Counted from the stretch's first letter, positions 28,597 to 38,239 are shown. The stretch is DNA of 64,000 bases from Pantoea eucalypti (GCF_009646115.1 NZ_CP045720.1:1240001-1304000), one strand, 5' to 3'. Notes: generated by a model from the sequence alone, not told the origin. Made by a program: numbers and translations.

Positions 28597-30102
28597 TTAC
28601 GCTTCGGTGCGCTTCAGTTGGTGACGACGCCAGCGTTTCCAGATTGGCGGCACCAGCAGAACCGCAATTGCCAGAACCAGCAGGATTTTACAGATCAGAC
28701 TTTCCCACAGAATGACCATGTTGCCGTTGCTGATCGACAGGGCGCGACGGAGGTTCTGCTCCAGCATCTCACCCAGCACAAATCCCAGAATCAACGGCGA
28801 CATCGGAAAATCCATTTTACGCAGGATATAACCAAAGATACCCAATCCCACCATCAGCAACAGGTCAAAGGTGGTGCTGTGCACCGCGTAGACGCCCACG
28901 GCAGAAATAGCGGCAATGGCTGGCACCAGAAACCACAATGGAATGGTTAGCATGCGGGCGAAGACGTTGATCATCGGGATATTCATGATCAACAGCATTA
29001 CGTTGCCAATCAGCAGGGCAGCAATCAAGCCCCAGACAATATCTGGCTGCTCAACAAACATCGCCGGTCCTGGTGTGATGTTGTAGAGCGTTAATGCGCC
29101 GACCATCACCGCTGTTGTCCCTGAGCCGGGAATACCCAGTGTCAGCATCGGAATAAAGGATCCACAGGCAGAAGCATTGTTTGCCGCTTCCGGTGCTGCC
29201 ACACCACGAATATCGCCTTTACCGAACTGATCGCTGCCGCTGATCTTTTTCTCAGTCATGTAGGCAATAGCACTGGCGATGGTGGCGCCTGCGCCAGGTA
29301 ACACACCCACAAAGAAACCGATAAACGAGGAGCGCAGCGTTGCGCCGGTTGCCATAGAGGCTTCTTTCATGTTGAACATCATGCGACCGCTGGCACGAAC
29401 CGCTTTCTGCCCGGTACTGGTGGACTCCAGCATCAGCAGAATTTCGCTGACTGAGAACAGACCAATCACCACCACCACAAACTGAATGCCATCGGAAAGG
29501 TGAACGCTGTCAAAGGTAAAGCGGTACACGCCGGTATTGGCATCCACGCCCACCGTAGCCATGCTGAGCCCTATTAATGCCGCAAGGAACGACTTCAGGG
29601 GATTGTGACTCATCATGCTGCCAAGGCAGGCGATAGCGAACACCATCAGCGCAAAATATTCCGCCGGGCCAAATGCCAGCGACCAGCTGGCCAGCAGGGG
29701 CGCGAACAGAATAATGCCGATAATCGCGATGGTTGAACCGATGAATGAACTCACGGCTGAGATGGACAGGGCAACGCCTGCTTTGCCCTGTTGCGCCATC
29801 GGATAACCATCCAGCGCGGTCATAATCGCGCCAGCATCACCGGGCACGTTAAGCAGGATGGAGGAGATGCGTCCGCCATATTCACAGCCGATATAGACCG
29901 TTGCCAGCAGGATCAGCGCCGATTCCGCCGGTAAGTGCAGGGCAAAGGCCAGCGGCATCAGGATCGCCACGCCGTTGATCGGCCCCAGACCCGGCAGCAG
30001 GCCGACGATGGTACCGATAAAACAGCCAATCAGGGCAATCAGCAGGTTCTCTGGCGTCATGGCGACGGCAAAGCCCTGCATTAAAAAGGACCAGGTATCC
30101 AT
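28597..30102 (-). CDS. tctA: Tripartite tricarboxylate transporter large membrane subunit TctA
   Basis: TctA is the channel-forming inner membrane subunit of a secondary transporter for citrate or related tricarboxylates, driven by ion gradient and fed by the binding protein TctC. The 501-residue protein has about 11-12 membrane segments and the family motifs [18 protein letters not shown] (about residues 33-50) and [17 protein letters not shown] (about 262-278). It is the last gene of tctCBA, 10 bases after tctB. Confidence 0.93.
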   Translation of the reverse strand: MDTWSFLMQGFAVAMTPENLLIALIGCFIGTIVGLLPGLGPINGVAILMPLAFALHLPAESALILLATVYIGCEYGGRISSILLNVPGDAGAIMTALDGYPMAQQGKAGVALSISAVSSFIGSTIAIIGIILFAPLLASWSLAFGPAEYFALMVFAIACLGSMMSHNPLKSFLAALIGLSMATVGVDANTGVYRFTFDSVHLSDGIQFVVVVIGLFSVSEILLMLESTSTGQKAVRASGRMMFNMKEASMATGATLRSSFIGFFVGVLPGAGATIASAIAYMTEKKISGSDQFGKGDIRGVAAPEAANNASACGSFIPMLTLGIPGSGTTAVMVGALTLYNITPGPAMFVEQPDIVWGLIAALLIGNVMLLIMNIPMINVFARMLTIPLWFLVPAIAAISAVGVYAVHSTTFDLLLMVGLGIFGYILRKMDFPMSPLILGFVLGEMLEQNLRRALSISNGNMVILWESLICKILLVLAIAVLLVPPIWKRWRRHQLKRTEA

Positions 30103-30112
30103 GATACTCTCC

Positions 30113-30544
30113 TTAACTCAGCCAGCTGCCGACCGGAAGGGTCACTTCCAGCAGACGGTCAAAGGCATAAAAAAGTGTGGAGCCCATTACCACGCCGGAC
30201 AGTGCGGCTGCCCACCAGCGCGCACCAAACAGCAAGCCGATGCCAAACGTCAGCAGCGTTGTGCTGATGGCAAAGCCCAGCATTTCAAACAGCCAGCCAT
30301 AGAGCATCATCATTGCCGCCAGCGCCACCAGACGTTTCAGTGTGCTGTGGGCTGGCCAGTGAATGGTGTCCGGTTTACGAAACAGCATCAGCACGGCACA
30401 GATTGCCATCAGGCCAAGGATCGCCATTGGGAACGGTCGTGGTCCCACCGGTTCGTAGCTGTATTCACTCTGAATTTGCCAGGCTATTACCATGCCGCCG
30501 AGGCACAGGGCCAGCCACAGGCCCGCAAAAATACGATCGCTCAT
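30113..30544 (-). CDS. tctB: Tripartite tricarboxylate transporter small membrane subunit TctB
   Basis: This 143-residue protein has four hydrophobic segments and the PRPFPMAILGLMAI segment typical of TctB near residue 35. The small subunit pairs with TctA in the inner membrane. It sits between tctC (12-bp gap) and tctA (10-bp gap), so the three are one operon. Confidence 0.92.
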   Translation of the reverse strand: MSDRIFAGLWLALCLGGMVIAWQIQSEYSYEPVGPRPFPMAILGLMAICAVLMLFRKPDTIHWPAHSTLKRLVALAAMMMLYGWLFEMLGFAISTTLLTFGIGLLFGARWWAAALSGVVMGSTLFYAFDRLLEVTLPVGSWLS

Positions 30545-30556
30545 GATTCGCTCCGC

Positions 30557-31537
30557 TTATTTGGCCAGACCAAATGATTTCGCCTTTTCACGATAATCCG
30601 CGACCTGCGTTTTCACGTAGCTATCAAGTTCCTGCCCGAACATGTTGAATTCAAACAGGCCACGCATATCGCGTTGTTTTTTAAACTCCGGGGTATCCAC
30701 CATCTTTTTAAATGCCTGCTCCCACCACTGATAATCAGCATCGCTGACTTTTGGGCCGAGGTAGTAGCCACGAATGACGGGCCAGACCATGTTAAAACCC
30801 TGTTCTTTGGCGGTAGGGACCTCAGCCAGCTGGCCAGGAAGACGTTGATCGGACATCACCGCCAGTACCCGCATTTTGCCGCCCTGCAGATGTGGCACCA
30901 TCTCACTCATGTCGCCGGAAACCACCTGAATATGATTGCCGAGCAGCGCCGTTACCGGCTCACCACCGCCTTCAAAGGCGACATAGCGCATTTTGCGGGG
31001 ATCGATGCCCGCTTCGCGCGCCAGCAACGCCGTTTTCATCCAGTCCTGACTGCCGATTGATGCGCCGGCACCGACCACCACTTTGGTCGGGTCTTCTTTC
31101 ATTGCCGCCATCAGTTCGCCCAGGGTTTTCCATGGCGCGTCTTCGCGGACGGCGACCATACCGTAGTCCGTTCCCACGGCGGCCAGCCACTTCACATCGT
31201 CAACCGAATAGCGACCAAATTTGCCCTGTGACAGGTTCAGCAGCGATCCGCCAGAAAAGGCGACCACCGTGCCCGCTTCAGCCGGACGCTGGGCAATAAT
31301 GGCGTTATAGGCCACCGCACCCACGCCGCCAGGCATATAGGTCACGCGCATCGGGGTTTCAATCTGTTTGGTTTCCTGCAGCGAGACCTGCAACAGCTTG
31401 CAGGTAAGATCAAACCCGCCGCCCGGTTTGGCTGGTGCAATACATTCGGTACGGCCAGGGCCGTCAGCGGCATTGGCAGCCGGTACCAGCAGAGCCAGCA
31501 GGGCAGAGGTAAGGGCGGTATGGATTATTTTTTTCAT
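30557..31537 (-). CDS. tctC: Tricarboxylate-binding periplasmic protein TctC
   Basis: TctC is the Bug-type periplasmic binding protein that delivers the tricarboxylate to TctAB. The 326-residue protein has a signal peptide (MKKIIHTALTSALLALLVPA, cleaved about after residue 24) and conserved blocks CIAPAKPGGGFDLTCKLLQ and PTKVVVGAGASIGSQDWM. I chose the ATG at 31537 because GGAG lies just upstream; another ATG 12 bases earlier overlaps that ribosome site. It is divergent from tctDE, as in Salmonella. Confidence 0.93.
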   Translation of the reverse strand: MKKIIHTALTSALLALLVPAANAADGPGRTECIAPAKPGGGFDLTCKLLQVSLQETKQIETPMRVTYMPGGVGAVAYNAIIAQRPAEAGTVVAFSGGSLLNLSQGKFGRYSVDDVKWLAAVGTDYGMVAVREDAPWKTLGELMAAMKEDPTKVVVGAGASIGSQDWMKTALLAREAGIDPRKMRYVAFEGGGEPVTALLGNHIQVVSGDMSEMVPHLQGGKMRVLAVMSDQRLPGQLAEVPTAKEQGFNMVWPVIRGYYLGPKVSDADYQWWEQAFKKMVDTPEFKKQRDMRGLFEFNMFGQELDSYVKTQVADYREKAKSFGLAK

Positions 31538-31608
31538 CGTGCGCTCCATTCATTCTTCCAGAGTGTGATTACAGCCGTAATATTGGCGTTACTGAATTGT
31601 TAAAACAG

Positions 31609-31629
31609 TTACCTTTCATTTACCTTTCA
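31609..31629. promoter_or_regulatory. Tandem 11-bp-spaced repeats, candidate TctD binding site
   Basis: TTACCTTTCA occurs twice, at 31609-31618 and 31620-31629, exactly 11 bp apart. OmpR/PhoB-class response regulators bind tandem half-sites with this spacing. The pair lies between divergent tctC and tctD. Confidence 0.6.
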
Positions 31630-31657
31630 CTGCCCGGATTTAATGACAGGATGTGAT

Positions 31658-32329
31658 ATGCGTCTCTTACTGGTAGAAGATACCGTTGAACTGGCACGCT
31701 GGCTGCAGAAGGCGCTGACGCAAAAGGGCTTCGCCGTTGACTGGGTTGCAGATGGGGTTGCCGCCGATCACGCGTTGCAATGTGAAGCCTATGCGCTGGT
31801 CGTGCTGGATGTTTCCCTGCCGCGTATTGATGGTCTGGAGGTGCTGACGCGGTTACGGCGGCGTGGACAGGGTGTGCCGGTGTTGCTGTTAACGGCGCGC
31901 AGTGCACTGGATGACCGGGTGCGCGGCCTGAATCTGGGGGCGGATGATTATCTGACCAAGCCGTTTGAACTGGATGAACTGGAAGCGCGATTGCGCGCGC
32001 TGTTGCGGCGCAGTCAAAGCCAGGCCGCGCAAAGTCAGTCACTGGGGCAACTGGTGCTGGATGGGGAGGGCTATTTTCTGCTGGCTGAAAAGCCGCTGGC
32101 ATTAACGCCGCGCGAATCCAGTATTCTTACTACCCTGATGCAGCGTCATGGCCGGCCCGTTTCCCGTCAGCATCTCTATGAACAGACCTTTACTCTGGCT
32201 GATGAGGCCAGTCCGGAGAGCATTGAGCTGTATGTGCATCGGGTGCGTAAAAAACTGGCAGGCAGTGATGTGGCTATCGTGACGCTGCGCGGACTTGGCT
32301 ACAGTCTGGAAACCTTGCCGTGCGGCTGA
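31658..32329 (+). CDS. tctD: Response regulator TctD
   Basis: TctD is the OmpR-class regulator of the tct transporter. The 223-residue protein has a receiver domain (residues 1-115) with acidic pocket VEDT, phosphoacceptor Asp51 in VVLDVSLPRIDGL and Lys in DDYLTKPF, then a winged-helix DNA-binding domain (LTPRESSILTTLMQRHG to IVTLRGLGYSLE). I chose ATG at 31658 after ACAGGA. It overlaps tctE by 10 bases. Confidence 0.94.
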   Translation: MRLLLVEDTVELARWLQKALTQKGFAVDWVADGVAADHALQCEAYALVVLDVSLPRIDGLEVLTRLRRRGQGVPVLLLTARSALDDRVRGLNLGADDYLTKPFELDELEARLRALLRRSQSQAAQSQSLGQLVLDGEGYFLLAEKPLALTPRESSILTTLMQRHGRPVSRQHLYEQTFTLADEASPESIELYVHRVRKKLAGSDVAIVTLRGLGYSLETLPCG

Positions 32330-33708
32330 TTCACTCGCTGCGCGGCGAGCTGCTGGCGTGGCTGGGCCTGCCACTGCTGTTGCTGTGGGCGCTGTCAGTC
32401 TATACCCACTATCAGAGTGGACTGGCGGCAGCCAACCAGGCCTATGACCGCTCGCTGCTGGCTTCGGCCCGAACCGTGGCAGAACGTCTGGTGGTACGAC
32501 AGCAGCATCTGGAAGTCGATGTTCCCTGGGTGGTGCTCGACAGTTTTGAACGTAATATGAATGATCAGCTGTTTTATCAGGTCATTTCCCCGCAGGGGAA
32601 AACCCTCTCCGGTTACGACGATCTGCCGCCGATTCCGCCAGCCAGTAAAATGTCGACCGCTTATCCGGCGCTGGTGCACTTCTATGATGGTCGCTATCAC
32701 CAGCATCGCATTCGCGTTGCGGCACTCTGGCAACCGGTCAGTGAGGCGGGTGTTGAAGGCATGGCACTGGTCCTGGTGGCTGAAACCATTAATTCTCGTC
32801 AGGAGTTCGCCAGCCGGTTGATGCGCACCGCGCTGATCAGTCAGAGCGGGCTGGTTCTGATGACGCTACTGCTGGCCAGTCTGATGCTGCGTCGGGTGCT
32901 GCGACCGCTACGTCGACTGTCACGCATTGTCCTGCAGCGGGATGGGGGAGAGTTAACGCCATTGCCGTCATTACCCTGGTCAGAGCTTCAGCCGCTGATC
33001 ATCGCGTTTAACCGTTACCTGGAGCGCCTGCGCGGGCTGCTGGCGCGTCAGGATCGCTTCAGCGCCGACGCGGCTCACCAGCTTCGCACCCCGCTGACCA
33101 TCCTCAAAACTCAGGTCAGCGTGGCACTCAACAGCGATCGTCCTGAGCAGTGGCAGGAGAGCCTGCTTGGGATGCGCCACACGCTGGATGAGACCATTTT
33201 ACTTACCGACCGGCTGCTACAGCTGGCCCGCATTAAAGCGCGGCATGGTGAAGATAAGCCAATGGCACGTGTCGATCTGGCCGCCATTGTGCGTGAAGCC
33301 TGTTTTAGCCGTTATCCGGCGGCGCGAACCCGGCAGCTTGACCTCGGTTATGAGGGTGAAGAGTGTCATAAGGTGGTGGGGGATGGTGTTCTGCTGGGCG
33401 AGCTGTGCGCCAACCTGCTTGATAACGCTATTAAATACACCCCGCACAATGGCGTGGTGACGGCGCGCGTGACACCTGGAAAACTGGAAATTGAGGATAG
33501 TGGTCCGGGCATTGAGGATGCCAGTCAGGCCAAAGCACTGCAGCCTTTTCAGCGGCTGGATAATGTCGGCATGCAGCCCGGTGCGGGTATTGGTCTTGCG
33601 CTGGTCCAGGATATCTGTGCCTGGCATGGTGCCACAATGCAGCTGGACCGCAGCCCGCAGCTTGGCGGGCTGCGGGTAACCGTCTTGTTTACCTCGGTGG
33701 CAGGCTGA
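32320..33708 (+). CDS. tctE: Sensor histidine kinase TctE
   Basis: TctE senses tricarboxylates and phosphorylates TctD. The 462-residue protein has an N-terminal membrane segment (about 11-30), a periplasmic sensor domain (about 31-170), a second membrane segment (about 172-192), a HAMP-like linker, the H-box His253 in SADAAHQLRTPLT, and an ATPase domain with NLLDNAIKYTP, EDSGPGIED and GAGIGLALVQDI. The start is GTG at 32320 inside tctD. Its last 20 bases overlap the end of the convergent transporter gene. Confidence 0.93.
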   Translation: MRLIHSLRGELLAWLGLPLLLLWALSVYTHYQSGLAAANQAYDRSLLASARTVAERLVVRQQHLEVDVPWVVLDSFERNMNDQLFYQVISPQGKTLSGYDDLPPIPPASKMSTAYPALVHFYDGRYHQHRIRVAALWQPVSEAGVEGMALVLVAETINSRQEFASRLMRTALISQSGLVLMTLLLASLMLRRVLRPLRRLSRIVLQRDGGELTPLPSLPWSELQPLIIAFNRYLERLRGLLARQDRFSADAAHQLRTPLTILKTQVSVALNSDRPEQWQESLLGMRHTLDETILLTDRLLQLARIKARHGEDKPMARVDLAAIVREACFSRYPAARTRQLDLGYEGEECHKVVGDGVLLGELCANLLDNAIKYTPHNGVVTARVTPGKLEIEDSGPGIEDASQAKALQPFQRLDNVGMQPGAGIGLALVQDICAWHGATMQLDRSPQLGGLRVTVLFTSVAG

Positions 33709-34588
33709 CCGCTTTACGCCGGATTAACGGCGTACGCAGTCGCTGGGCCAGGATCACACCGCCCAGCGTCAGACCGCCGCCAATCCAGTGGTAACTGTGC
33801 AGCTGTTCATGCAGGAATATCACCGCAATCACCGCGGTAAATACCGGAATCAGATTCATAAAGATGCTGGTGGTGCTGGCCCCCAGACGCTGCACGCCAT
33901 GGATCCACAGGAACGGCGCAATGATCGACGCAAACAGACCGGCAAATGCCACCAGCGGCAGATTATGCCGGTTAAGCGCCACCTCAGGTGCCAGCAGAAA
34001 ACCAGGCAACAGCAGCACGACACCAAATAAAATCTGCACATACAGGCTTTGCCAGATAGGCAGCGGCAGCGCCCAGCGCCGTGTCAACACGCCATAGAGT
34101 GCATAGGCGGCGGAAGCGGCCAGCATCAGCAGTTCGCCTTTGCCCAGGCCATAATTCAGCAATTGCATCACATTGCCTTCACTGACCAGCCATACCAGAC
34201 CGATGAATGAGATGATACTGCCGAGCAGGATACCGAGCGTCGGCGCAATGCGGAGGATCACGACGCTCAGCAGCACGGTGAGCAGCGGAATGAGTGCGCC
34301 AATAATGCCCATAAAGAGTGCGCTGACACTGTGTGCCGCGTAGTACGCGAGGCTCTGATAGAGCACCATCCCGAGCAGTCCAAGCATAGCCAGCCGCCAG
34401 AGATGCGGCTTGATAGCCACACGCGCCCGCCACACGCCCGGCAGCACAAAGGGCGTCAGCACCAGTAGCGCCAGCAGCCAGCGATAGAAAGAGATCGCCG
34501 CGGGATCGATCGCACTGGCTGAGAGCTTGCTGACAATGGAGTTGATTGACCAGATTATTACCGCAAAGAGCGGATAGAGGAAAAACAT
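33689..34588 (-). CDS. EamA/DMT family transporter
   Basis: This 299-residue protein has about ten hydrophobic segments in two EamA repeats: residues about 1-130, with SINSIVSKLSASAIDPAAISFYR over residues 14-36, and about 140-285, with GASTTSIFMNLIPVFTAVIA in the second. DMT proteins export or import metabolites such as amino acids; no substrate can be assigned. It overlaps tctE tail-to-tail by 20 bases. It is not found between flk and pdxB in E. coli K-12. Confidence 0.88.
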   Translation of the reverse strand: MFFLYPLFAVIIWSINSIVSKLSASAIDPAAISFYRWLLALLVLTPFVLPGVWRARVAIKPHLWRLAMLGLLGMVLYQSLAYYAAHSVSALFMGIIGALIPLLTVLLSVVILRIAPTLGILLGSIISFIGLVWLVSEGNVMQLLNYGLGKGELLMLAASAAYALYGVLTRRWALPLPIWQSLYVQILFGVVLLLPGFLLAPEVALNRHNLPLVAFAGLFASIIAPFLWIHGVQRLGASTTSIFMNLIPVFTAVIAVIFLHEQLHSYHWIGGGLTLGGVILAQRLRTPLIRRKAVSLPPR

Positions 34589-34677
34589 GCTGACTCTCTA
34601 TATGTATAATTAATGAGGCGCATTGTACGCGTGTCCGGATTTATTCAGATCATTAATATCGGAAAAATAAGTGATTG

Positions 34678-34905
34678 ATGGGACAGAGTGATCCTGAAAG
34701 TGACCAGTCACTCCCCGCGTCATATGACATCGGGCGGGTCACGACAGCGGCTGCGTTTTCTGCGCGCCATCGTGCTGCCGGAGCAGGGGAACGTGTGCAG
34801 CGTCTCGCCCTTGCGCTGGAATACCGTTCCGCCCCGGCGCTGATTGTCATTTTCAGGCAGCCGGCGGAAATCACGCCCGATCGCTATCGCGCACGGTTAG
34901 GCTAA
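34678..34905 (+). CDS. Small hypothetical protein
   Basis: This is a 75-residue frame from ATG at 34678 (an in-frame TTG lies one codon upstream). It has a basic, Ala/Arg-rich middle part and the ending [18 protein letters not shown] do not recognise a family. No membrane segment or signal is visible and the ribosome site is poor. Codon choice looks like that of neighbouring genes and the gap between the EamA gene and pdxB is otherwise empty, so it may be real. It could also be a remnant of a longer gene. Confidence 0.4.
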   Translation: MGQSDPESDQSLPASYDIGRVTTAAAFSARHRAAGAGERVQRLALALEYRSAPALIVIFRQPAEITPDRYRARLG

Positions 34906-34960
34906 CGCGTCGCTTTGTGCCAGAATCACTCCCCTCTATGCAACTGACAGGAAAGCCGTA

Positions 34961-36094
34961 GTGAAAATTCTGGTCGATGAAAATATGCCCTACGCCCGTG
35001 AGTTATTCAGCCGTACCGGCGATGTTGTCGCGGTGCCGGGACGTCCGCTGCCGGTGGCAGAACTGGCCGATGCCGATGGTCTGATGGTGCGCTCAGTCAC
35101 CCAGGTGAATGAGTCACTGCTGGCAGGAAAGCCGGTAAAGTTTGTCGGAACCGCCACGGCGGGCACCGATCATATCGACGAGAACTGGCTGCAGCAGGCG
35201 GGCATTGCGTTCTCTGCCGCTCCGGGTTGTAACGCCATTGCCGTGGTGGAATATGTTTTCTCTGCGCTGCTGCTGCTGGCGGAGCGTGACGGCTTTGAGC
35301 TGCGTGACCGCACGGTCGGCATCGTCGGTGTCGGTAACGTTGGCGGGCGTCTGCAAAAGCGTCTGGAGGCCTGGGGCATCAAAACCCTGCTGTGCGATCC
35401 ACCACGCGCCGATCGGGGTGACGAGGGCGATTTCCTGTCGCTGGACGCCGTCACCGCACAGGCTGATATTCTGACTTTCCACACCCCGCTGTTTAAAGAC
35501 GGTCCCTATAAAAGCTGGCATCTGGCGGATGCGGCGCTGCTGATGGCGCTGAAGCCCAACACCATTCTGATCAATGCCTGTCGTGGTCCGGTGGTGGACA
35601 ATGGCGCGCTGCTGGAAGTGCTGAAAATGCGGCCGGATCTCAGCGTTGTACTGGATGTCTGGGAGCCGGAGCCGGATCTCTCACTGGCGTTACTGGATAA
35701 GGTTGATATCGCCACGCCGCACATCGCGGGCTACACCCTGGAAGGTAAAGCACGCGGCACCACGCAGGTATTTGAAGCCTGGTGCGATTTTATTGGTCAG
35801 CCGCAGCAGGTGCCGCTCAGCACTTTACTGCCGGTGCCGGAGTTCAGTGAAATCACCCTGAATGGCCCGCTGGATCAGCCAACGCTGAAACGCCTGGCGC
35901 ATCTGGTGTATGATGTGCGCCGCGATGATGCCCCCCTGCGTAAAGTGGCGGCCAAACCGGGCGAATTTGATCGCCTGCGCAAGCAGTATCTGGAGCGCCG
36001 CGAATGGTCGTCGCTGCAGGTGAACTGTGATGACGCCACAACGGCTGAGAAGCTAAACCAGCTGGGCTTTAACGCAATCATCTCCCCGAAATAA
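34961..36094 (+). CDS. pdxB: Erythronate-4-phosphate dehydrogenase PdxB
   Basis: PdxB oxidises 4-phosphoerythronate in pyridoxal phosphate synthesis. The 377-residue protein (E. coli 378) is a D-2-hydroxyacid dehydrogenase with the NAD motif [13 protein letters not shown] (about 119-131), [21 protein letters not shown] and the catalytic His in [12 protein letters not shown], plus the C-terminal dimerisation domain specific to PdxB. GTG at 34961 begins [12 protein letters not shown], which matches the family; AGGAAAGC lies just upstream. In E. coli usg-truA-dedA follow directly, but here a terminator and a structured region intervene. Confidence 0.96.
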   Translation: MKILVDENMPYARELFSRTGDVVAVPGRPLPVAELADADGLMVRSVTQVNESLLAGKPVKFVGTATAGTDHIDENWLQQAGIAFSAAPGCNAIAVVEYVFSALLLLAERDGFELRDRTVGIVGVGNVGGRLQKRLEAWGIKTLLCDPPRADRGDEGDFLSLDAVTAQADILTFHTPLFKDGPYKSWHLADAALLMALKPNTILINACRGPVVDNGALLEVLKMRPDLSVVLDVWEPEPDLSLALLDKVDIATPHIAGYTLEGKARGTTQVFEAWCDFIGQPQQVPLSTLLPVPEFSEITLNGPLDQPTLKRLAHLVYDVRRDDAPLRKVAAKPGEFDRLRKQYLERREWSSLQVNCDDATTAEKLNQLGFNAIISPK

Positions 36095-36124
36095 CGGGCG
36101 CTGCAGGTCAGTCGCCCCGGCGCG

Positions 36125-36372
36125 GTTTCCGCACTGAATCAGTCAGTGTACGGAAACGATGCGTACTGCTGGCATGGCTGCATGACGGTGGTTTCCGGGG
36201 GAGATACCCCATGGATTTCGGGTTGCATTGCGGCGGCAAGAGCACGAGTCCCGATGAGCTTACTCAGGTAAGTGATTCGGTTGAGTGAACGCAGCCAGCA
36301 AAGATGCAACCTGAAAGACGATGGGGATAAATCTGAATCCCTGGGCGGTGAATATCACCGCCTTCTGTTTTT
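36125..36372 (+). ncRNA. Candidate structured RNA ending in an intrinsic terminator
   Basis: A 5' hairpin (36125-36157) is followed by a closing stem TTTCGGGTTGCAT (36216-36228) pairing with ATGCAACCTGAAA (36304-36316; one G-U pair). That stem encloses CTTAC/GTAAG (36259-36272) and other short pairs, then the terminator. The central sequence resembles an intergenic hairpin family I remember from several Enterobacterales genomes, without being able to name it. It could be a small RNA, the leader of usg-truA-dedA with attenuation, or an inert repeat. The orientation is set by the terminator. Confidence 0.45.
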
Positions 36373-36373
36373 A
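36344..36373 (+). terminator. Terminator just upstream of usg
   Basis: GGCGGTGA (36344-36351) and TCACCGCC (36355-36362) form an 8-bp stem with a 3-base loop, followed by TTCTGTTTTT. It stands 25 bases before the usg start and should separate pdxB transcription from usg-truA, unless it works as an attenuator. Confidence 0.82.
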
Positions 36374-36397
36374 TGTCATTGTCTGGAGTAAACCAAC

Positions 36398-37405
36398 ATG
36401 TCTGACGGCTGGAATATTGCGCTACTTGGCGCGACAGGCGCAGTAGGGAACGCTGTACTGGAACTGCTGGCGGAACGCCAGTTCCCGGTTGGTGAATTAT
36501 ATTTGCTGGCCAGCGAAAACAGCGCAGGCGAAATCAAGCGTTACGAGGGCCGCTCGGTGCGGGTCGACAATGCAGAGACATTCGACTGGTCACAGGCACA
36601 GCTGGCCTTTTTCGTGGCGGGACGTGACGCTTCGGCGCGCTTTGCCGATGAAGCGGCTAACGCCGGTTGTCTGGTGATCGACAGCAGCGAGCTGTTTGCG
36701 CTGGAACCTGATGTGCCGCTGGTGGTGCCGGATGTGAACCCGCAGGTGCTGGCTGATTATCGTAATCGCAACATCATCAGCGTGGCAGATAATCTGGTGA
36801 GCCAGCTGCTGACCGCAATTAAACCGCTGGTGGATGCAGCCGGACTGAGCCGTTTACAGGTGACGAACCTGATCTCGGTCTCCAGCTACGGCAAAGTGGC
36901 GGTGGATGCGCTGGCCGGGGAAAGTGCCCGCTTGCTGAATGGTATTCCAGCCGATGAACACCATTTTGGTCGTCAGCTGGCATTTAACCTGATGCCCCAA
37001 CAGGCCGATGCAGAAGGCAGCGTGGAAAGTGAACGTCGCCTGATTGATCAGGTACGTAAGGTATTACAGGACGAAGGCTTACCGATTGCGGTCAGCAGCG
37101 TACAGGCACCGGTGTTCTACGGTAATGCGCAGATTGTGCATATCGAAAACCTGCGCCCGCTCTCTGCGGAAGAAGCGCGTGCCGAGCTGGCGCTGGCGTC
37201 AGATATTCGTCTGAGCGAAGAGGATGAAGTGCCAACGCCGGTTACGGATGCCTCAGGCAACGGCGAACTGAGCATCGGCGCGGTACGCAACGACTACGGT
37301 ATTCCGGAGTTGCTGCAGTTCTGGTCAGTGGCGGACAATATTCGTTTTGGCGGCGCGCTGATGGCGGTGAAAACTGCCGAGAAACTGGTTCAGGAGTATC
37401 TGTAA
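36398..37405 (+). CDS. usg: Aspartate-semialdehyde dehydrogenase-like protein Usg
   Basis: Usg belongs to the Asd family but is not known to have that activity. The 335-residue protein (E. coli 337) keeps the N-terminal NADP motif [16 protein letters not shown] and the C-terminal [16 protein letters not shown]. The position of the Asd catalytic Cys is occupied by [16 protein letters not shown], so the nucleophile appears to be missing, as in E. coli Usg. It is 2 bases from truA, with which it forms an operon. TCTGGAG precedes the start. Confidence 0.94.
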   Translation: MSDGWNIALLGATGAVGNAVLELLAERQFPVGELYLLASENSAGEIKRYEGRSVRVDNAETFDWSQAQLAFFVAGRDASARFADEAANAGCLVIDSSELFALEPDVPLVVPDVNPQVLADYRNRNIISVADNLVSQLLTAIKPLVDAAGLSRLQVTNLISVSSYGKVAVDALAGESARLLNGIPADEHHFGRQLAFNLMPQQADAEGSVESERRLIDQVRKVLQDEGLPIAVSSVQAPVFYGNAQIVHIENLRPLSAEEARAELALASDIRLSEEDEVPTPVTDASGNGELSIGAVRNDYGIPELLQFWSVADNIRFGGALMAVKTAEKLVQEYL

Positions 37406-37407
37406 CC

Positions 37408-38211
37408 ATGTCCGATGGTCAGACACAAAAACTGGCGCTCGGCATCGAGTATGACGGCAGTCGTTACTACGGCTGGCAACGTCAGAATGAAGTCCGCAGC
37501 GTGCAGGAGAAGGTAGAGCGCGCGCTGTCGAAGGTCGCGGATCACCCGGTCAGCATTTTTTGCGCGGGCCGCACCGATGCCGGCGTTCACGGAACGGGGC
37601 AGGTGGTCCATTTCGAGACGACATCACAACGACCTGATGGTGCCTGGACGCTGGGCGTTAACGCTAATCTGCCGCCGGATATTGCGGTGCGCTGGGTGAA
37701 AGCGGTGCCGGATGAGTTTCATGCCCGCTTCAGCGCTACGGCCCGACGCTATCGCTACCTGATCTACAATCAGCGTCTGCGTCCGGCGGTGCTGGCGCAG
37801 GGCGTCACGCACTTCTACCATCCTCTGGATGCGGAGAAGATGCAGCGCGCCGGGCAATGTTTGTTAGGCGAAAATGATTTCACCTCATTTCGCGCCGTGC
37901 AGTGCCAGTCGCGTACCCCGTGGCGCAACGTGATTCATCTTAACGTCACGCGTCAGGGCCCTTACGTGATTGTGGATATCAAAGCCAACGCTTTTGTCCA
38001 TCACATGGTGCGCAATATCGTGGGTAGTCTGATGGAGATAGGCTGCGGCAATAAGCCTGAGTCATGGATGGCCACGCTGCTGGCAGCGAAAGATCGGACA
38101 CTGGCGGCAGCCACAGCCCGGGCTGAGGGATTGTATCTGGTGGCGGTGGACTACCCATCCCACTTTGCGTTACCACAACCGTCGATGGGACCGTTGTTCC
38201 TCGCGGATTAA
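37408..38211 (+). CDS. truA: tRNA pseudouridine synthase A TruA
   Basis: TruA makes pseudouridine at positions 38-40 of the tRNA anticodon arm. The 267-residue protein (E. coli 270) contains the catalytic Asp at about residue 57 in [15 protein letters not shown], and the conserved RYLIYNQ and [17 protein letters not shown] segments. It starts 2 bases after usg and is followed by dedA after 28 bases. Confidence 0.97.
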   Translation: MSDGQTQKLALGIEYDGSRYYGWQRQNEVRSVQEKVERALSKVADHPVSIFCAGRTDAGVHGTGQVVHFETTSQRPDGAWTLGVNANLPPDIAVRWVKAVPDEFHARFSATARRYRYLIYNQRLRPAVLAQGVTHFYHPLDAEKMQRAGQCLLGENDFTSFRAVQCQSRTPWRNVIHLNVTRQGPYVIVDIKANAFVHHMVRNIVGSLMEIGCGNKPESWMATLLAAKDRTLAAATARAEGLYLVAVDYPSHFALPQPSMGPLFLAD

Positions 38212-38239
38212 TTTACTTTCAGGACTTAAAGGGCGCGCT

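Larger units (their letters stand above)
36095..36397. other. Non-coding gap pdxB-usg with several hairpins
   Basis: These 303 bases contain no credible gene but several inverted repeats: GTTTCCGCACTG/CAGTG-TA-CGGAAAC (36125-36157), GGGG/CCCC (36197-36210), a long-range 13-bp stem (36216-36228 with 36304-36316) and a terminator (36344-36372). Confidence 0.7.

Noticed and set aside
28434..28950. Plus-strand frames antisense to flk and tctA
   Set aside because: They run through the tctA terminator hairpin and are shadows of well-conserved genes on the minus strand.
36398..37405. Calling usg a functional aspartate-semialdehyde dehydrogenase
   Set aside because: The catalytic Cys region is replaced and the context is pdxB-usg-truA, so it is Usg and not Asd.
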